From positions 1-64,000 of the forward strand of contig JACPBF010000012.1 in the NCBI GenBank assembly GCA_016180425.1: a stretch of DNA of 64,000 bases, written 5' to 3'. A program made the translations under genes and the position numbers. Source of the stretch: Elusimicrobiota bacterium (lineage in GTDB: Bacteria > Elusimicrobiota > Elusimicrobia > 2-02-FULL-39-32). How positions within the stretch are numbered: position 1 is the stretch's first letter; each line of letters starts with the position of its first letter. Shown here one piece after another: positions 1 to 9,484 of the stretch. The notes below the pieces were generated by a model. The model saw only the letters and a program-made list of their open reading frames with translations. It made no database searches and was not told where the DNA came from.

Positions 1-3000
1 TCTTTAGGTAACTTAAGATATACTTCTGCTAATTCACCTTCCCCTGCCAGAAAACGCTCTAAGAACCTCTTTATCCTCTCATATTTCTCATCCTCTTCTA
101 CCAACTCTAATGCTCTCTTGGCTGATCCTGGGAGATGAGATATCGCAGATAAAACTGAACCGCTGTAAGAATACCCATCAGGATACCCAGATTCTCTCTT
201 CCCATCTGCAAGTAAAATTGGACTATCCTGAGAATAAAGGCTTTGAACTTCAGATTTTTCTTTCCTCTTTGCTACTTTTTGAATAAACTTAAAATATGCT
301 TCTGCTGTTTCTTCTCTTGCTAATTCCTTTAACTGAACTACTGGAACAGAACTTAAGCCTTTAATTATCCTCCATATAAAATAACTACCTATATTTCTCC
401 TATTTAAGTTCTCTGCTATCTCTCCATAAAGATCCATCACCTCCTCTACATCTTCCCGATCCTCTTTCAAAAGATGACTCACAATCCCATAGAATTCATA
501 ATTCCCTACCCCAACATTCTCTAACCTCTCAATTAACTGACCCAGCCCTTGCGCTACTCCAGGAATCCTCTCCTTATTTGAAATCATAAGAAGGTGATAT
601 AACAATTCCCCAACTTTCAAAGTCTCTAATTTTTTATCCAACCTCTCTTTCATGCTGCGCAATGACCTTTCAACTTCTTCTCTATTTGATAAGCTCGCAA
701 GATGGTTCTCTATCTCAAATTCCAGCTGCTCCGAACGCTCCCTAATCCGAATACTGGACATATAAAAAACAATATCTAAAATCATCTCATCCTCTATCAA
801 ACCCGCAGCTCTCTTTACTTCGCCTAGATCAAAGAATTTCATGACATAATAATAGCTCCATAAACCCACAGCTAAAACTGCGCCTACGCCCCCTGATAAA
901 ATAACAACTAATAAAGATGCGCTAAAATGGTTTGCAATGGCGCCGAATATAAAAGATCCATAAAAGGCTGGCAAAATTTGCATCCAACCATAAGCATGTA
1001 TCTCTCCATGCCCTCTCAGATGCGCAACTTCATGTCCTATGATCCCGAAACTATAGAGAATTAAGTTTTGCATCCAACCTGGAAATAGAGAAAAGAATCC
1101 TAATACAGCAGGATTTATTCTTGTGGTTCTGCCTTGAACCTCCATGAATGAAACCGCAGAATACCGAACAGCAGAAAGCAAGAATAAATCTAAATCTCCC
1201 TCTATGGTAGTTGGACGTAAGACTCCTCCCACCAGTTTTGAAACCCAGATGAACAATACAAGCGATCCCATAAAGATCGCTGGAATAGAAAGAATCGCAA
1301 CCCACTGAATAGGCGCCTCCTGGCCAGTAAGAACAATATAGGCAAGTCCAATAACTAAACTTATTCCTGCGCTCGCTAATCCTGCTAAAATAGCTTCACT
1401 AGCTTTAATCGCCTGTCCTCTTTCTTGATCTCTAAGATCAGATGATGGCGTAGATATCTCTCTAACGCCAGCTTCTGATCCTTCTACACTTACTTCCAAA
1501 CCTTTTGCTTCTTTCTCTCTCAATTTAATATCTTGCTCTTCTTCTATCCACACCTCATACACTTCACTGAATGGATAGGGTTGAGGGGACTCATTCCAAT
1601 CAACAATCAAAGGTAATTCTGTCTTTTTGTCTTTGAATCTTTTTTCCACTATCTTCACTATCCCTGGCCGATTAGAAAGTAAATGCGATTCCTGCGGATA
1701 ATATAGAGCTTGATAACCTCCTGCTCTGGCGAGCTTGATTAGCGCGCTCTCTATCAAAGGATAAACATCCTCCTCCTTCACCTGCGACAATAATTCAATG
1801 TTAGGGTCTATCCCGGGAACTGTTAATACCTCTCTGCCATTGATCTTCTGCTTAAAAATTTCCACAAAGCCATACACTTTCCCTGACTCCCTGTCAATTA
1901 AAGCTAAAAGCATGAACTCTTCCTTTTGCCAAAGTGTGACATCATCAGCAGTACAGACACCCGCGTTCAATCCCCATAAACCATAAGGGATCCCTTTCAC
2001 TAAACGAAACTCTAAAATAATATTTTTGTCCACTTGCCGATATTCAAACTTATCTTTTTCCCTAGCAATCATCTCCAAAGACTTTTTGAATAACCCCTCT
2101 ATAATCTTTATAACAGCCATTGGTTCTGTCTTGCGCGGTTGATGAGACAACGATGAAACTAACTCCCTTAATTCCAAATCTTCAATCTGATTTAGAACTA
2201 TTCTCTCAATCCCTTCCGGATCAGTCTGCAGCACAATCTTCCCTATAATCTCTCTCTTGCGGCTCTTGTCCACCCTAACCTGATTCCAAATCCGTTCAAT
2301 CTCTCGAGCTGTATTTTGTAAGTGAACATCGCTCTTTTCCTTTACTAAGGAACTCACTGGAACTAGATCAGTCTCCTCTTGAAACAACTCTTCAATCACC
2401 TCCCTTAACATAATGGAAAAAATCCCTTCAACAATAAAAAGTCCTTGCAACATCCCTAACCCTTGATAATCCTCAGGTAAAATTTGCGCAACCAATTCTT
2501 TTACTTGATCATCATTCCTTGCAAATTCATAAAAAGAATTTAATACTTCCCCTTCATTTGTTGAATTCATCCCATTAGAAAAATAAACCCTTAACCTTTT
2601 TTTAAGATTCTCTCGAGCTTTCTGACTTTGCTCCTCCCTATCTTCTAAATCTCCTTCCTTCTCTAAATTGAGAGACCGAAATAAACCCTCAATCTCTTTT
2701 TCTGGATCCAATATCTCCCCCTGTTTTAAAACTCGCTCAATTACCCCTATCGCGCCCTCTTCCCCTTCACCAAAATCTATCCCTTGCAAAGATACAGGTA
2801 TCTGTCCTCTTAAATCCCCTGCCTCTAATATCTTCTCGAAATGAGCTCGTATATCTTCCCTCTTAACTGTAGAATCACCTGAAGCAGGTAAATTGACCTG
2901 TATCGCTGCAATCAATACTTCCATCCCATCCGCTCCTTTCTCCTTATACCTCTGGATAAACTTTCTTATATCTTCTACATTCACCTCATCTTGCACGCAA

Positions 3001-6000
3001 CGATCAGAAAACTCCTGCAATTCCCTAAAAATACCATCTCCCTCTTGCTTATAGAGCCTATATAAACTAGGACTAAAACTATGCAATCCCTTTATAAATT
3101 CCCTGATCCGCTCTTGCTCTTCCAAAGGCAAATGAACATCCACTACCCCTTCTCTCATCCCCTCAAATAATCCATCCAGAATCTGGTATCCCAACCGTTT
3201 CTCATTCGCAAGAATAGAATCATAAAAAGCATAATGTTTTAAAAGTTCCGCGCCATTTTTCTTTAAAAAATCTACATGACTCTTCTTGCTTTTAACGAAA
3301 TGGTCCATTCCTAACAGAAGATCAATTATCTTGCCTCTATTAAATTTAGAAGTATGGGATAAAATACTGAGCCACCTTGTCTTTACCGCAAGAAAATTCT
3401 CTTCTACCCACTCAACTCCAAAATTATGCAAGCCATAGAAAAATTTCCAGGAAGATTCCTCAGCCGCTAACCCCAACTCCACAATCTCATTCCAACGACG
3501 ATCAATCCATGGCATGCTAAACTTGCTTTTCAGTGCTGCAAAACCAAAACTAAAAAGAGCGCTTGCCCCTTTGCCAGATGTTCGTTCAAGAGCCAGGAAA
3601 TCTTTTCCCTGCTTTTTAACAAATTGGCTTTTGAATATTTTTCTAACCCTGTACTTTAGATAAAACTCACTAAACTTATGAACTTCCATTAACTGTTCAA
3701 TATTCCCGATTCTCACACCATGAATGATGTAAGAAAGAGAGCTGACCAATGCCACAAAAATCATCCCAAATATCAGAGAAAGCCAAACGAAAGGTCCAAA
3801 AATAAATGAACTGAAAAAAACTCCAATGATAAATGGCGCAATTTGTGTGAGAAAATATGCCTCAAGTTCATTAGATCCTTTTAAATGAGAGGTTTCATGG
3901 CCCACAATACCTAAGCCATAGAGAATTATGTTTTGTATCCAGACTGGGAATAGAGAAAAGAATCTCTTAACAAAAGGATTGACCTTAAGAGTTCTATTTT
4001 TAACTTCAAAGAATGAAACTGATTCATCCTCTTCAGCAAATTGGAGAAAAAGGCTTAAGTTCGCGGGTTTGCGCGCGCTCTTTGATTGAAGAGAAATATC
4101 TTGTTTAGAACTCTTTCCCAATTTAGAAGGTTCACTCTTACTCCCTGAGATCAGAATCCCTAAAGGTTTTACAGCCAAACTCAATAAAGCAACGCTCCCC
4201 ATAAATATCGCCGGCAAATAAAGAATCATCTGCCATTCTGGACTTAAAACCAAACTGCCTCCTTGCAAGCGATCTAGATAAAATATGTATGCAAAAAACC
4301 ATCCAAATATTCCGCTTCCTAAAGCAGCTATAAGAGCTTCATGGAATTTAATCGCTCCGCCTTTCAGTTCCGCTTCATTTTTAGTTAATCCTTCCTGCGT
4401 TTTAAGACCAGGAGCAGGGAGGACTAAAATCGTTCCAGATTTAATTCTCCTATGCTCTTTATCCTTAATACGACTGTGGTTGGCGAGGAAAAGATTTTCT
4501 ATAATTTCAGAATAATCCCTAGTATCTGTTTTTTCAATATCCCCAACCATTGCTCCAGAAAGCATCTTACCCTCTTTTGCGCCAGTTCCGACCATTCCTC
4601 CAGTACTCATCTTGCTGGCTTTTGAATCGTCTTCATCTCCATAATACCGTTTCGCGATATCTCGAAGCGTCTCACCAACGCGCACTTTATAATAGAAAGG
4701 CTGATCTCCTTCAGGAACTATAAGTTCATCCCCAACGCTTGGGAATGGAAGCTCTTCCTTATAATTTTCTGGCAGTTTAGGCCAAGGGTATTTCATTCGA
4801 GAACGATTGGCCTCATAAATTTTCTGATAATACCAAGGGTGTCCATAATACCTTGCAGAAATCTCAGAGAGCGATTCCCCTCGTTTTACCTTATGATAGA
4901 TAGGTAGAAAAAGAGCAGACAATTCGCCTCTTTTCAGTTTGTGATAGCTTTCTTTAGGAGAAGTACTGGTTAGAGTAGGCGCGGGAGATGGCGACGTAAT
5001 AGGGGCTGGAAAAGGAGTTGAGCTGATTATTTTTTGTATGAAGGGCGGAGCGCTAGACCATAAAAACCATCCGAAACTAAGAATTGTCACTAACCAGACT
5101 GCTGCCTTAAAAATCTTTTTATTCAATCCTGTATCCATTCTAGGAATGACTGGCAATTCTACATCGCCTTTTTCTTCTACTTCTAGCGCAGCCTTCTCCA
5201 CAGGAGGCTTAAGATTTGCCAACCCATTTTCTCCAAATAGATTTGCATGAACTGTTCTAGCAGTCTCCTTTAGTTTTAAGGAAGAGAGCTTTAACGCCTC
5301 TTTTAATACTGCGTCTGCCTGATCTAGGCGGTGCGCTTTTTCATTCCAATGCAGTCCCAAACTAATAGAAAATTCTTGTAATATTTTTTTGCTTGCTTTG
5401 TAATGATTGGGTGAAAAAATTGAGGCCATAGGACTTGTGTAAATCAAAATGACTTTAACTAAAGAGGTAAAAGGCACATTGGAAAGCGCAATACTTGCAA
5501 GATAGGCAGAAGTTTCTGTTTCTGCCATGCTCATCTTTTTTCCCCTTTCTACTTCCAGAAGTTCATCCACAGTGTGTTGCATTTCATGGATCGCTGTTAA
5601 TTCTTGAACATTTTCCTCTATTAATTCTTGATCCATGCCTTGAAACTCTTTTCTAAACACTTTAGCAACAGATTCTGTAAGAGAATGAGGATCGTCATCG
5701 TAGTAAGCTCTCTTGCGCAGGATCGGCAAAACATTGTTCAGTACAAATCCTCTTATAACTCCTTTTACCACTACTCCAAAAATATCTCCCATATATGTAA
5801 ATCCGTATGCTTTAAAATCCTTATCCAGTGAATCTAACCGCTCGCCCAAGTAATGGATAGGAAGTTCTCGGCCATCAATCCCTTGGTTATAAACCTTAAA
5901 ATCTTTTGAGCGGTCAATCCTGTGCGCCATTCCATAAAGAATTTCAAACTTTTCATCGTCCTGCTTAAACTGAATTAAATCCAAGCCTAAGAATAGACCT

Positions 6001-9000
6001 AGACCATAAAGATAGGAACTGTTGCGCGCTGCTTTAGAAATTTCTTTAAACTCATTTTCTTCTATTTTTTTCAATATCAAGCGTTTCACTAACCTAGAAA
6101 ACTCAAGAGCCTCATCTCCTTTTCCCTGCATAAGCTGATCCAAAACATTCTGGATTAACCCAGTCACTCTTGTCATAACATCTTCGCTGGAACGATTGGT
6201 ATAAACCAAAAAATATTTTGGCAGCACTTTCCCAATAAAAAACGCAATCTGATCTGCTTCACTTTGGCTAAGAACTTCCTGAAGAGCGCTATTAATCTCT
6301 CTTTCCCATTCTTCTATTGGGTAGATTGGCGCTTCATAGATTGTTTTCCATCGTTTTATAATTCTTTTCTCAACATCTCCTTCTTTTTCTTTCTCAACCG
6401 CTTTCTCATCCGCGCTTGGTTTTGTAAAGCTCGAGGCATACTCTGCCTCCTTTTCTCTCTCCAATCCTCTTTCACTTTCCATTAATTCCGAACGCACCTT
6501 TATCCAATATTTGTCTCGCCCCATTTCATTTTCTATCTCTTCCATTTTTTTTGGATTATATTTAGCCTTTGCTATTTGCTGGATGCGCGCTAAATTTGGC
6601 AGTCTCGCCTTTAATGACTTCTGATGTTTAACTAAATAGGAATAAACAAAATTAATTTTTTCTTCAAGAAGAGCATGCTCGCCTAGATGAGCCAGTTGTC
6701 TAAAAAGAAGCGATAAGTCTCCTGCTCCCTGATCTTCTAAATAACGTAAGAGGCTGTCTCTTACATAGGTTTCTGTTTCATGGCGATGCTTAGCGCTCTT
6801 TTTTCGCAGCGCATCTTCATTTACATCCGCGCTTTCATAAAGAATGGCAAAAATTTGAGCTAACATGCTCTCTTCTTCATCTGATAACGGCCAAGCAACA
6901 TTTCTCATACTCTCATCCATTGTCCTAGCGCTAACATACCGAGACATCTCTAAACGCACCAGCCCGCGGAAAAAGCTAGATTTGGATAAAATATTATGTT
7001 TTTCATTTTTAAGAGATAACGTCATGAAAGGTATGGCTAACAAATCTATTTTGAACGATCCTTGAGCAGGATCGTATGAGATAGGTGTGGGAGCATTCAA
7101 CACAATTTCAAAATGGAAATTAGGGTTTTCAACCATTAATGCGGCTAATCGCGTATCCAGCAAATTTATAAATTGAAGTTCAAATTCTAAATTTTTTCTA
7201 GCCTTATCTAAAGCAGTCCCTAATCCTTTGCGCAAATCTACCTGCCTGAGTACGATCATCTGCAGAGCTTTACGCAAAATTTCTCTCTGAAGATACGGAG
7301 ATTTTTTATTCTGAATCACTGTTTCAATCTCAGAAAGAAGCATTTCAAATTCTTTCTTGTATTGATATGGAACATTGAAAGAAGCATTTATAATTTGCAG
7401 CAATCCTCGGGCAGTTTGGAGCACCATAGGTACTTGTTTCAAATTATTTGACGCTCTGCTTAAATCTTCAACTATTGCATTAAAGTTATCAGTAAGATTC
7501 GGATCAGGTATCGCGCGTCCTTTTAAATCTTCTCTCTCCATTCTAATAATCTCTTCGGGCGCGTAATATAAACTTATCAACCTTTGCGGTTTTCCAAAGT
7601 GATATTTATTGACAATGGGGGGTACTTTACTGCTGATCCCGTCACTTCTGGCGCTAACAGCTCCACCCCCAATTGAAGCGAGCGGCAAGCCAGTGATTAA
7701 GGCAATGAAGTTATAGAATGAATGGAATAGGAAGTGAAGTTCAAATCCAGCTCTAACAGCTTCTTGTAAATTAGTAATGTCTCCAAATAAGAAATCAGTC
7801 ACATTGCCCAACAAAGGAACAGAGGAAATCGGAACCCCCATTAAAACAAAAATAGCAGGAGCTGCAAGAGCTGCTGCTAACACTAAACCTACACCAAACA
7901 AAACTGTTTTTTCTGCAAACGACCTTCCCTTATGCGCTCCGCTAAACACGTATGCGCTCTTTAACGCCCACTGTACAATGAGCGGAATAATCACAGGTAA
8001 GAGCCATGCAGTTAAAGGCAATGCCATGAATAGAGATATTCCCACAATTACCAAACCAGTTACAACACCAATCGCTGCCATCTTTTTAGTCCCTAACTCA
8101 TATATCTTGTTGGCCTTAACCATATCCACTGAAACTCCTGCCATATTCTTAACTCCCAGCTGATATTCCTTGCCTGCATCAGCCATTTGGAGCGCAATTC
8201 CTCTTTCCTCTATTGGTTCAACCTCACCTGCAATCCCGATTTTCACTAACCTTTCATGCGTCCTTTCTCTCACCCCAGGAATAAAATAGACCACCTCCCA
8301 CCAGACCCCAATGAGCGTGTAAATCCAGTGAGCAAGCGTATAAATAGAATGGTAAGCAAACCTGTATATCTTCACACTCTCCCACTCATTCCCAAATAGC
8401 TTCTTAAACATCTTCTTAAGCTGAATTTCTAACCACTGCTTTACCTTCTCATCTAAAATAGAGCCAGGACCAATCTCTTTTCTTTTCAATGACTTTTCTT
8501 CATCCTCTATTGAAGCAGTACCGATTTCATCTTTTTCCGATGAACCAGCTCTGAAGAATTGAGAATCCTTCTGCGATGATCCCTCTGCCTTGACACCCTT
8601 AGGGTGTTGTGTTATATTTGAACTAATGGAAGATAACAACTCAGAAACTTTCTTTACGTCTAGGAGAAGGGAATTTATCGCTTCCGGTGTGCTTAATCTT
8701 GGATTAGTCCTCATTACCTCTGGACTTGTGAGCGAAGTTTTTATATCGTTCAACATGTATTTTAAAGTAGGGATTGTATTAATAGGAGTTATTCTTTTTA
8801 TGTCTTCCGTAGCCGTTTTCCCTGCTAAAGGAGAAGAAAGGTAAAATGATAACCGCGACAATATCTCTGTTAATGGTTCTAACAATTCTAGTTCTAATAA
8901 AATGGGAGGAGCATCGGAAGAAAAAAGCTGGACCGCATTAAGCTGTTCAATCACCGCATCAGCCTGCCCAATCGCATTATCAATTTCAACCACTAAACGC

Positions 9001-9041
9001 TCTAGTTCTTTTTGCCTTTGCTTTTGCTTCTTTCTCCTCAT
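1..9041 (-). CDS. Giant multidomain membrane protein with HExxH protease-like and LysM modules (C-terminus beyond left edge)
   Basis: One frame is open from an ATG at 9041 to the window edge, at least 3013 codons. Numbering from that ATG, the first ~150 codons run antisense to the small plus-strand genes and may not be translated; a later in-frame ATG lies at 8411. A multi-helix membrane region follows (about residues 330-480) with an HSFYN string like a CPBP motif. Next come HEMQH near 1152, a TM helix and Pro/Ser/Thr linker, and two LysM repeats (about 1364-1410 and 1448-1475). Two similar membrane modules each carry an HExxH site after a Q-N-x-I-L-Y stretch: HETSH near 1715 and HEVAH near 2670. 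A segment around 2335-2480 vaguely resembles an acetyltransferase fold. The HExxH and LysM calls are read directly from sequence. Envelope proteolysis and peptidoglycan binding are inferred. No Shine-Dalgarno site was found. Confidence 0.85.
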   Translation of the reverse strand, partial: MRRKKQKQRQKELERLVVEIDNAIGQADAVIEQLNAVQLFSSDAPPILLELELLEPLTEILSRLSFYLSSPLAGKTATEDIKRITPINTIPTLKYMLNDIKTSLTSPEVMRTNPRLSTPEAINSLLLDVKKVSELLSSISSNITQHPKGVKAEGSSQKDSQFFRAGSSEKDEIGTASIEDEEKSLKRKEIGPGSILDEKVKQWLEIQLKKMFKKLFGNEWESVKIYRFAYHSIYTLAHWIYTLIGVWWEVVYFIPGVRERTHERLVKIGIAGEVEPIEERGIALQMADAGKEYQLGVKNMAGVSVDMVKANKIYELGTKKMAAIGVVTGLVIVGISLFMALPLTAWLLPVIIPLIVQWALKSAYVFSGAHKGRSFAEKTVLFGVGLVLAAALAAPAIFVLMGVPISSVPLLGNVTDFLFGDITNLQEAVRAGFELHFLFHSFYNFIALITGLPLASIGGGAVSARSDGISSKVPPIVNKYHFGKPQRLISLYYAPEEIIRMEREDLKGRAIPDPNLTDNFNAIVEDLSRASNNLKQVPMVLQTARGLLQIINASFNVPYQYKKEFEMLLSEIETVIQNKKSPYLQREILRKALQMIVLRQVDLRKGLGTALDKARKNLEFELQFINLLDTRLAALMVENPNFHFEIVLNAPTPISYDPAQGSFKIDLLAIPFMTLSLKNEKHNILSKSSFFRGLVRLEMSRYVSARTMDESMRNVAWPLSDEEESMLAQIFAILYESADVNEDALRKKSAKHRHETETYVRDSLLRYLEDQGAGDLSLLFRQLAHLGEHALLEEKINFVYSYLVKHQKSLKARLPNLARIQQIAKAKYNPKKMEEIENEMGRDKYWIKVRSELMESERGLEREKEAEYASSFTKPSADEKAVEKEKEGDVEKRIIKRWKTIYEAPIYPIEEWEREINSALQEVLSQSEADQIAFFIGKVLPKYFLVYTNRSSEDVMTRVTGLIQNVLDQLMQGKGDEALEFSRLVKRLILKKIEENEFKEISKAARNSSYLYGLGLFLGLDLIQFKQDDEKFEILYGMAHRIDRSKDFKVYNQGIDGRELPIHYLGERLDSLDKDFKAYGFTYMGDIFGVVVKGVIRGFVLNNVLPILRKRAYYDDDPHSLTESVAKVFRKEFQGMDQELIEENVQELTAIHEMQHTVDELLEVERGKKMSMAETETSAYLASIALSNVPFTSLVKVILIYTSPMASIFSPNHYKASKKILQEFSISLGLHWNEKAHRLDQADAVLKEALKLSSLKLKETARTVHANLFGENGLANLKPPVEKAALEVEEKGDVELPVIPRMDTGLNKKIFKAAVWLVTILSFGWFLWSSAPPFIQKIISSTPFPAPITSPSPAPTLTSTSPKESYHKLKRGELSALFLPIYHKVKRGESLSEISARYYGHPWYYQKIYEANRSRMKYPWPKLPENYKEELPFPSVGDELIVPEGDQPFYYKVRVGETLRDIAKRYYGDEDDSKASKMSTGGMVGTGAKEGKMLSGAMVGDIEKTDTRDYSEIIENLFLANHSRIKDKEHRRIKSGTILVLPAPGLKTQEGLTKNEAELKGGAIKFHEALIAALGSGIFGWFFAYIFYLDRLQGGSLVLSPEWQMILYLPAIFMGSVALLSLAVKPLGILISGSKSEPSKLGKSSKQDISLQSKSARKPANLSLFLQFAEEDESVSFFEVKNRTLKVNPFVKRFFSLFPVWIQNIILYGLGIVGHETSHLKGSNELEAYFLTQIAPFIIGVFFSSFIFGPFVWLSLIFGMIFVALVSSLSYIIHGVRIGNIEQLMEVHKFSEFYLKYRVRKIFKSQFVKKQGKDFLALERTSGKGASALFSFGFAALKSKFSMPWIDRRWNEIVELGLAAEESSWKFFYGLHNFGVEWVEENFLAVKTRWLSILSHTSKFNRGKIIDLLLGMDHFVKSKKSHVDFLKKNGAELLKHYAFYDSILANEKRLGYQILDGLFEGMREGVVDVHLPLEEQERIREFIKGLHSFSPSLYRLYKQEGDGIFRELQEFSDRCVQDEVNVEDIRKFIQRYKEKGADGMEVLIAAIQVNLPASGDSTVKREDIRAHFEKILEAGDLRGQIPVSLQGIDFGEGEEGAIGVIERVLKQGEILDPEKEIEGLFRSLNLEKEGDLEDREEQSQKARENLKKRLRVYFSNGMNSTNEGEVLNSFYEFARNDDQVKELVAQILPEDYQGLGMLQGLFIVEGIFSIMLREVIEELFQEETDLVPVSSLVKEKSDVHLQNTAREIERIWNQVRVDKSRKREIIGKIVLQTDPEGIERIVLNQIEDLELRELVSSLSHQPRKTEPMAVIKIIEGLFKKSLEMIAREKDKFEYRQVDKNIILEFRLVKGIPYGLWGLNAGVCTADDVTLWQKEEFMLLALIDRESGKVYGFVEIFKQKINGREVLTVPGIDPNIELLSQVKEEDVYPLIESALIKLARAGGYQALYYPQESHLLSNRPGIVKIVEKRFKDKKTELPLIVDWNESPQPYPFSEVYEVWIEEEQDIKLREKEAKGLEVSVEGSEAGVREISTPSSDLRDQERGQAIKASEAILAGLASAGISLVIGLAYIVLTGQEAPIQWVAILSIPAIFMGSLVLFIWVSKLVGGVLRPTTIEGDLDLFLLSAVRYSAVSFMEVQGRTTRINPAVLGFFSLFPGWMQNLILYSFGIIGHEVAHLRGHGEIHAYGWMQILPAFYGSFIFGAIANHFSASLLVVILSGGVGAVLAVGLWSYYYVMKFFDLGEVKRAAGLIEDEMILDIVFYMSSIRIRERSEQLEFEIENHLASLSNREEVERSLRSMKERLDKKLETLKVGELLYHLLMISNKERIPGVAQGLGQLIERLENVGVGNYEFYGIVSHLLKEDREDVEEVMDLYGEIAENLNRRNIGSYFIWRIIKGLSSVPVVQLKELAREETAEAYFKFIQKVAKRKEKSEVQSLYSQDSPILLADGKRESGYPDGYSYSGSVLSAISHLPGSAKRALELVEEDEKYERIKRFLERFLAGEGELAEVYLKLPK
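8590..8618 (+). promoter_or_regulatory. Promoter of small cassette A
   Basis: TTGACA at 8590-8595 is followed after 17 bp by TATATT at 8613-8618. The predicted start point is about 8625, next to the ATG at 8626, so the message would be leaderless. The same arrangement is conserved in cassette B. Confidence 0.75.
8626..8844 (+). CDS. Small two-helix membrane protein, cassette A
   Basis: A 72-residue protein starting at the first ATG behind a consensus promoter; a TTG further upstream lies inside the -35 box. A polar N-terminus is followed by two hydrophobic segments joined by a short loop containing SEVF and FN, then a charged C-terminus with FPAKGEE. The cassette B product is about 45% identical over 55 residues with conservative hydrophobic swaps, which argues for selection on this strand. 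It looks like a DUF6722-type small membrane protein, but I do not recognise a characterised family. The stop is one base before the ATG of the next ORF, so translational coupling is likely. It lies fully antisense to the open frame of the giant gene. Confidence 0.7.
   Translation: MEDNNSETFFTSRRREFIASGVLNLGLVLITSGLVSEVFISFNMYFKVGIVLIGVILFMSSVAVFPAKGEER
8846..8941 (+). CDS. 31-residue single-helix membrane peptide, cassette A
   Basis: This ORF starts one base after the stop of the upstream two-helix gene. The peptide has about 18 hydrophobic residues followed by a basic tail, KWEEHRKKKAGPH. The paralogue in cassette B keeps KWEE, then RKKKAGPH, while its helix differs in sequence but not in character. 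Length and layout (one helix plus charged tail) resemble type I toxin peptides or small membrane regulators. That is inference only. A purine-rich GGAGAAGAAAGG precedes it. It is too short for standard gene callers. Confidence 0.65.
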   Translation: MITATISLLMVLTILVLIKWEEHRKKKAGPH

Positions 9042-9091
9042 CCGCTATGGAGACAGTGCCGATTTCACCTTTTTCCGATGATCCATCTGCC

Positions 9092-9120
9092 TTGACATCT
9101 CTGGTAGCTTGTGTTATAAA
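9092..9120 (+). promoter_or_regulatory. Promoter of small cassette B
   Basis: TTGACA at 9092-9097, a 17 bp spacer and TATAAA at 9115-9120 form a near-consensus sigma-70 promoter. The predicted start is about 9127, ten bases before the ATG at 9137. Position relative to the ORF matches cassette A. Confidence 0.75.
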
Positions 9121-9136
9121 TTGATTAAAAGGTTTT

Positions 9137-9343
9137 ATGAACTTAATTAAAGATTCGCGGAAAGAACTGGTTGGTTCAGCATTCGTCAACATTGGCACAT
9201 TGCTAATAACGGCAGGCGCCATTAGCGAATCGTTTATAAAATTTAATTTTTCTATAAAAATACTCATCTTTTGTTTAGGAATTTTAGCTTTTGCCTCAGG
9301 AGTGTTGATTTTCCCTAACAAAGACAATAAGGAGGAAAAATAA
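9137..9343 (+). CDS. Small two-helix membrane protein, cassette B
   Basis: A 68-residue paralogue of the cassette A protein. It has two hydrophobic segments, a loop with SESF and KFN, and a polar FPNKDNKEEK tail. Conserved positions between copies include N-x-G, L-I-T, G-x-x-S-E, F-I-x-F-N and F-P. An ATG start follows its own strong promoter. It is followed by a 31-residue ORF preceded by a clear GGAGG. It is antisense to the read-through frame of the region. Family and function are not recognised. Confidence 0.7.
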   Translation: MNLIKDSRKELVGSAFVNIGTLLITAGAISESFIKFNFSIKILIFCLGILAFASGVLIFPNKDNKEEK

Positions 9344-9344
9344 G

Positions 9345-9440
9345 ATGGTAGTATCAATAAGCTTAGCAATATTTGTGACTCTAGTGCTTGCCTATGTGAA
9401 ATGGGAAGAGTATCGGAAGAAAAAAGCTGGACCGCATTAA
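9345..9440 (+). CDS. 31-residue single-helix membrane peptide, cassette B
   Basis: ATG at 9345, one base after the upstream stop, with GGAGG at 9331-9335 as a strong ribosome binding site inside the upstream ORF. The peptide is one hydrophobic helix followed by KWEEYRKKKAGPH, identical to copy A from RKKK onward. The good Shine-Dalgarno site, own promoter, coupled arrangement and conserved tail support real translation. A toxin-like or regulatory membrane peptide is a guess. Confidence 0.7.
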   Translation: MVVSISLAIFVTLVLAYVKWEEYRKKKAGPH

Positions 9441-9484
9441 GCTGTTCAATCACCGCATCAGCCTGCCCAATCGCATTATCAATT

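Larger units (their letters stand above)
8484..9010. repeat. Tandem duplication, unit A (small membrane-protein cassette)
   Basis: This unit aligns end to end with the unit that follows it. Shared parts in order are a segment whose minus-strand reading has GSSEK, EIGT and DEEK strings, a TTGACA promoter, a two-helix ORF, a 31-residue ORF and a 3' tail. The last 99 bases (8913-9011) are identical to 9412-9510, whereas the ORF bodies are only moderately similar. The contrast suggests recent gene conversion or constraint on the tail. Unit borders are approximate. Confidence 0.85.

Noticed and set aside
1-8800. Many plus-strand ORFs of 60-130 codons across the giant genes
   Set aside because: They are antisense shadows of long minus-strand frames, lack promoters and Shine-Dalgarno sites, and show no recognisable motifs. 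The exceptions are the four cassette ORFs at 8.6-9.4 kb.
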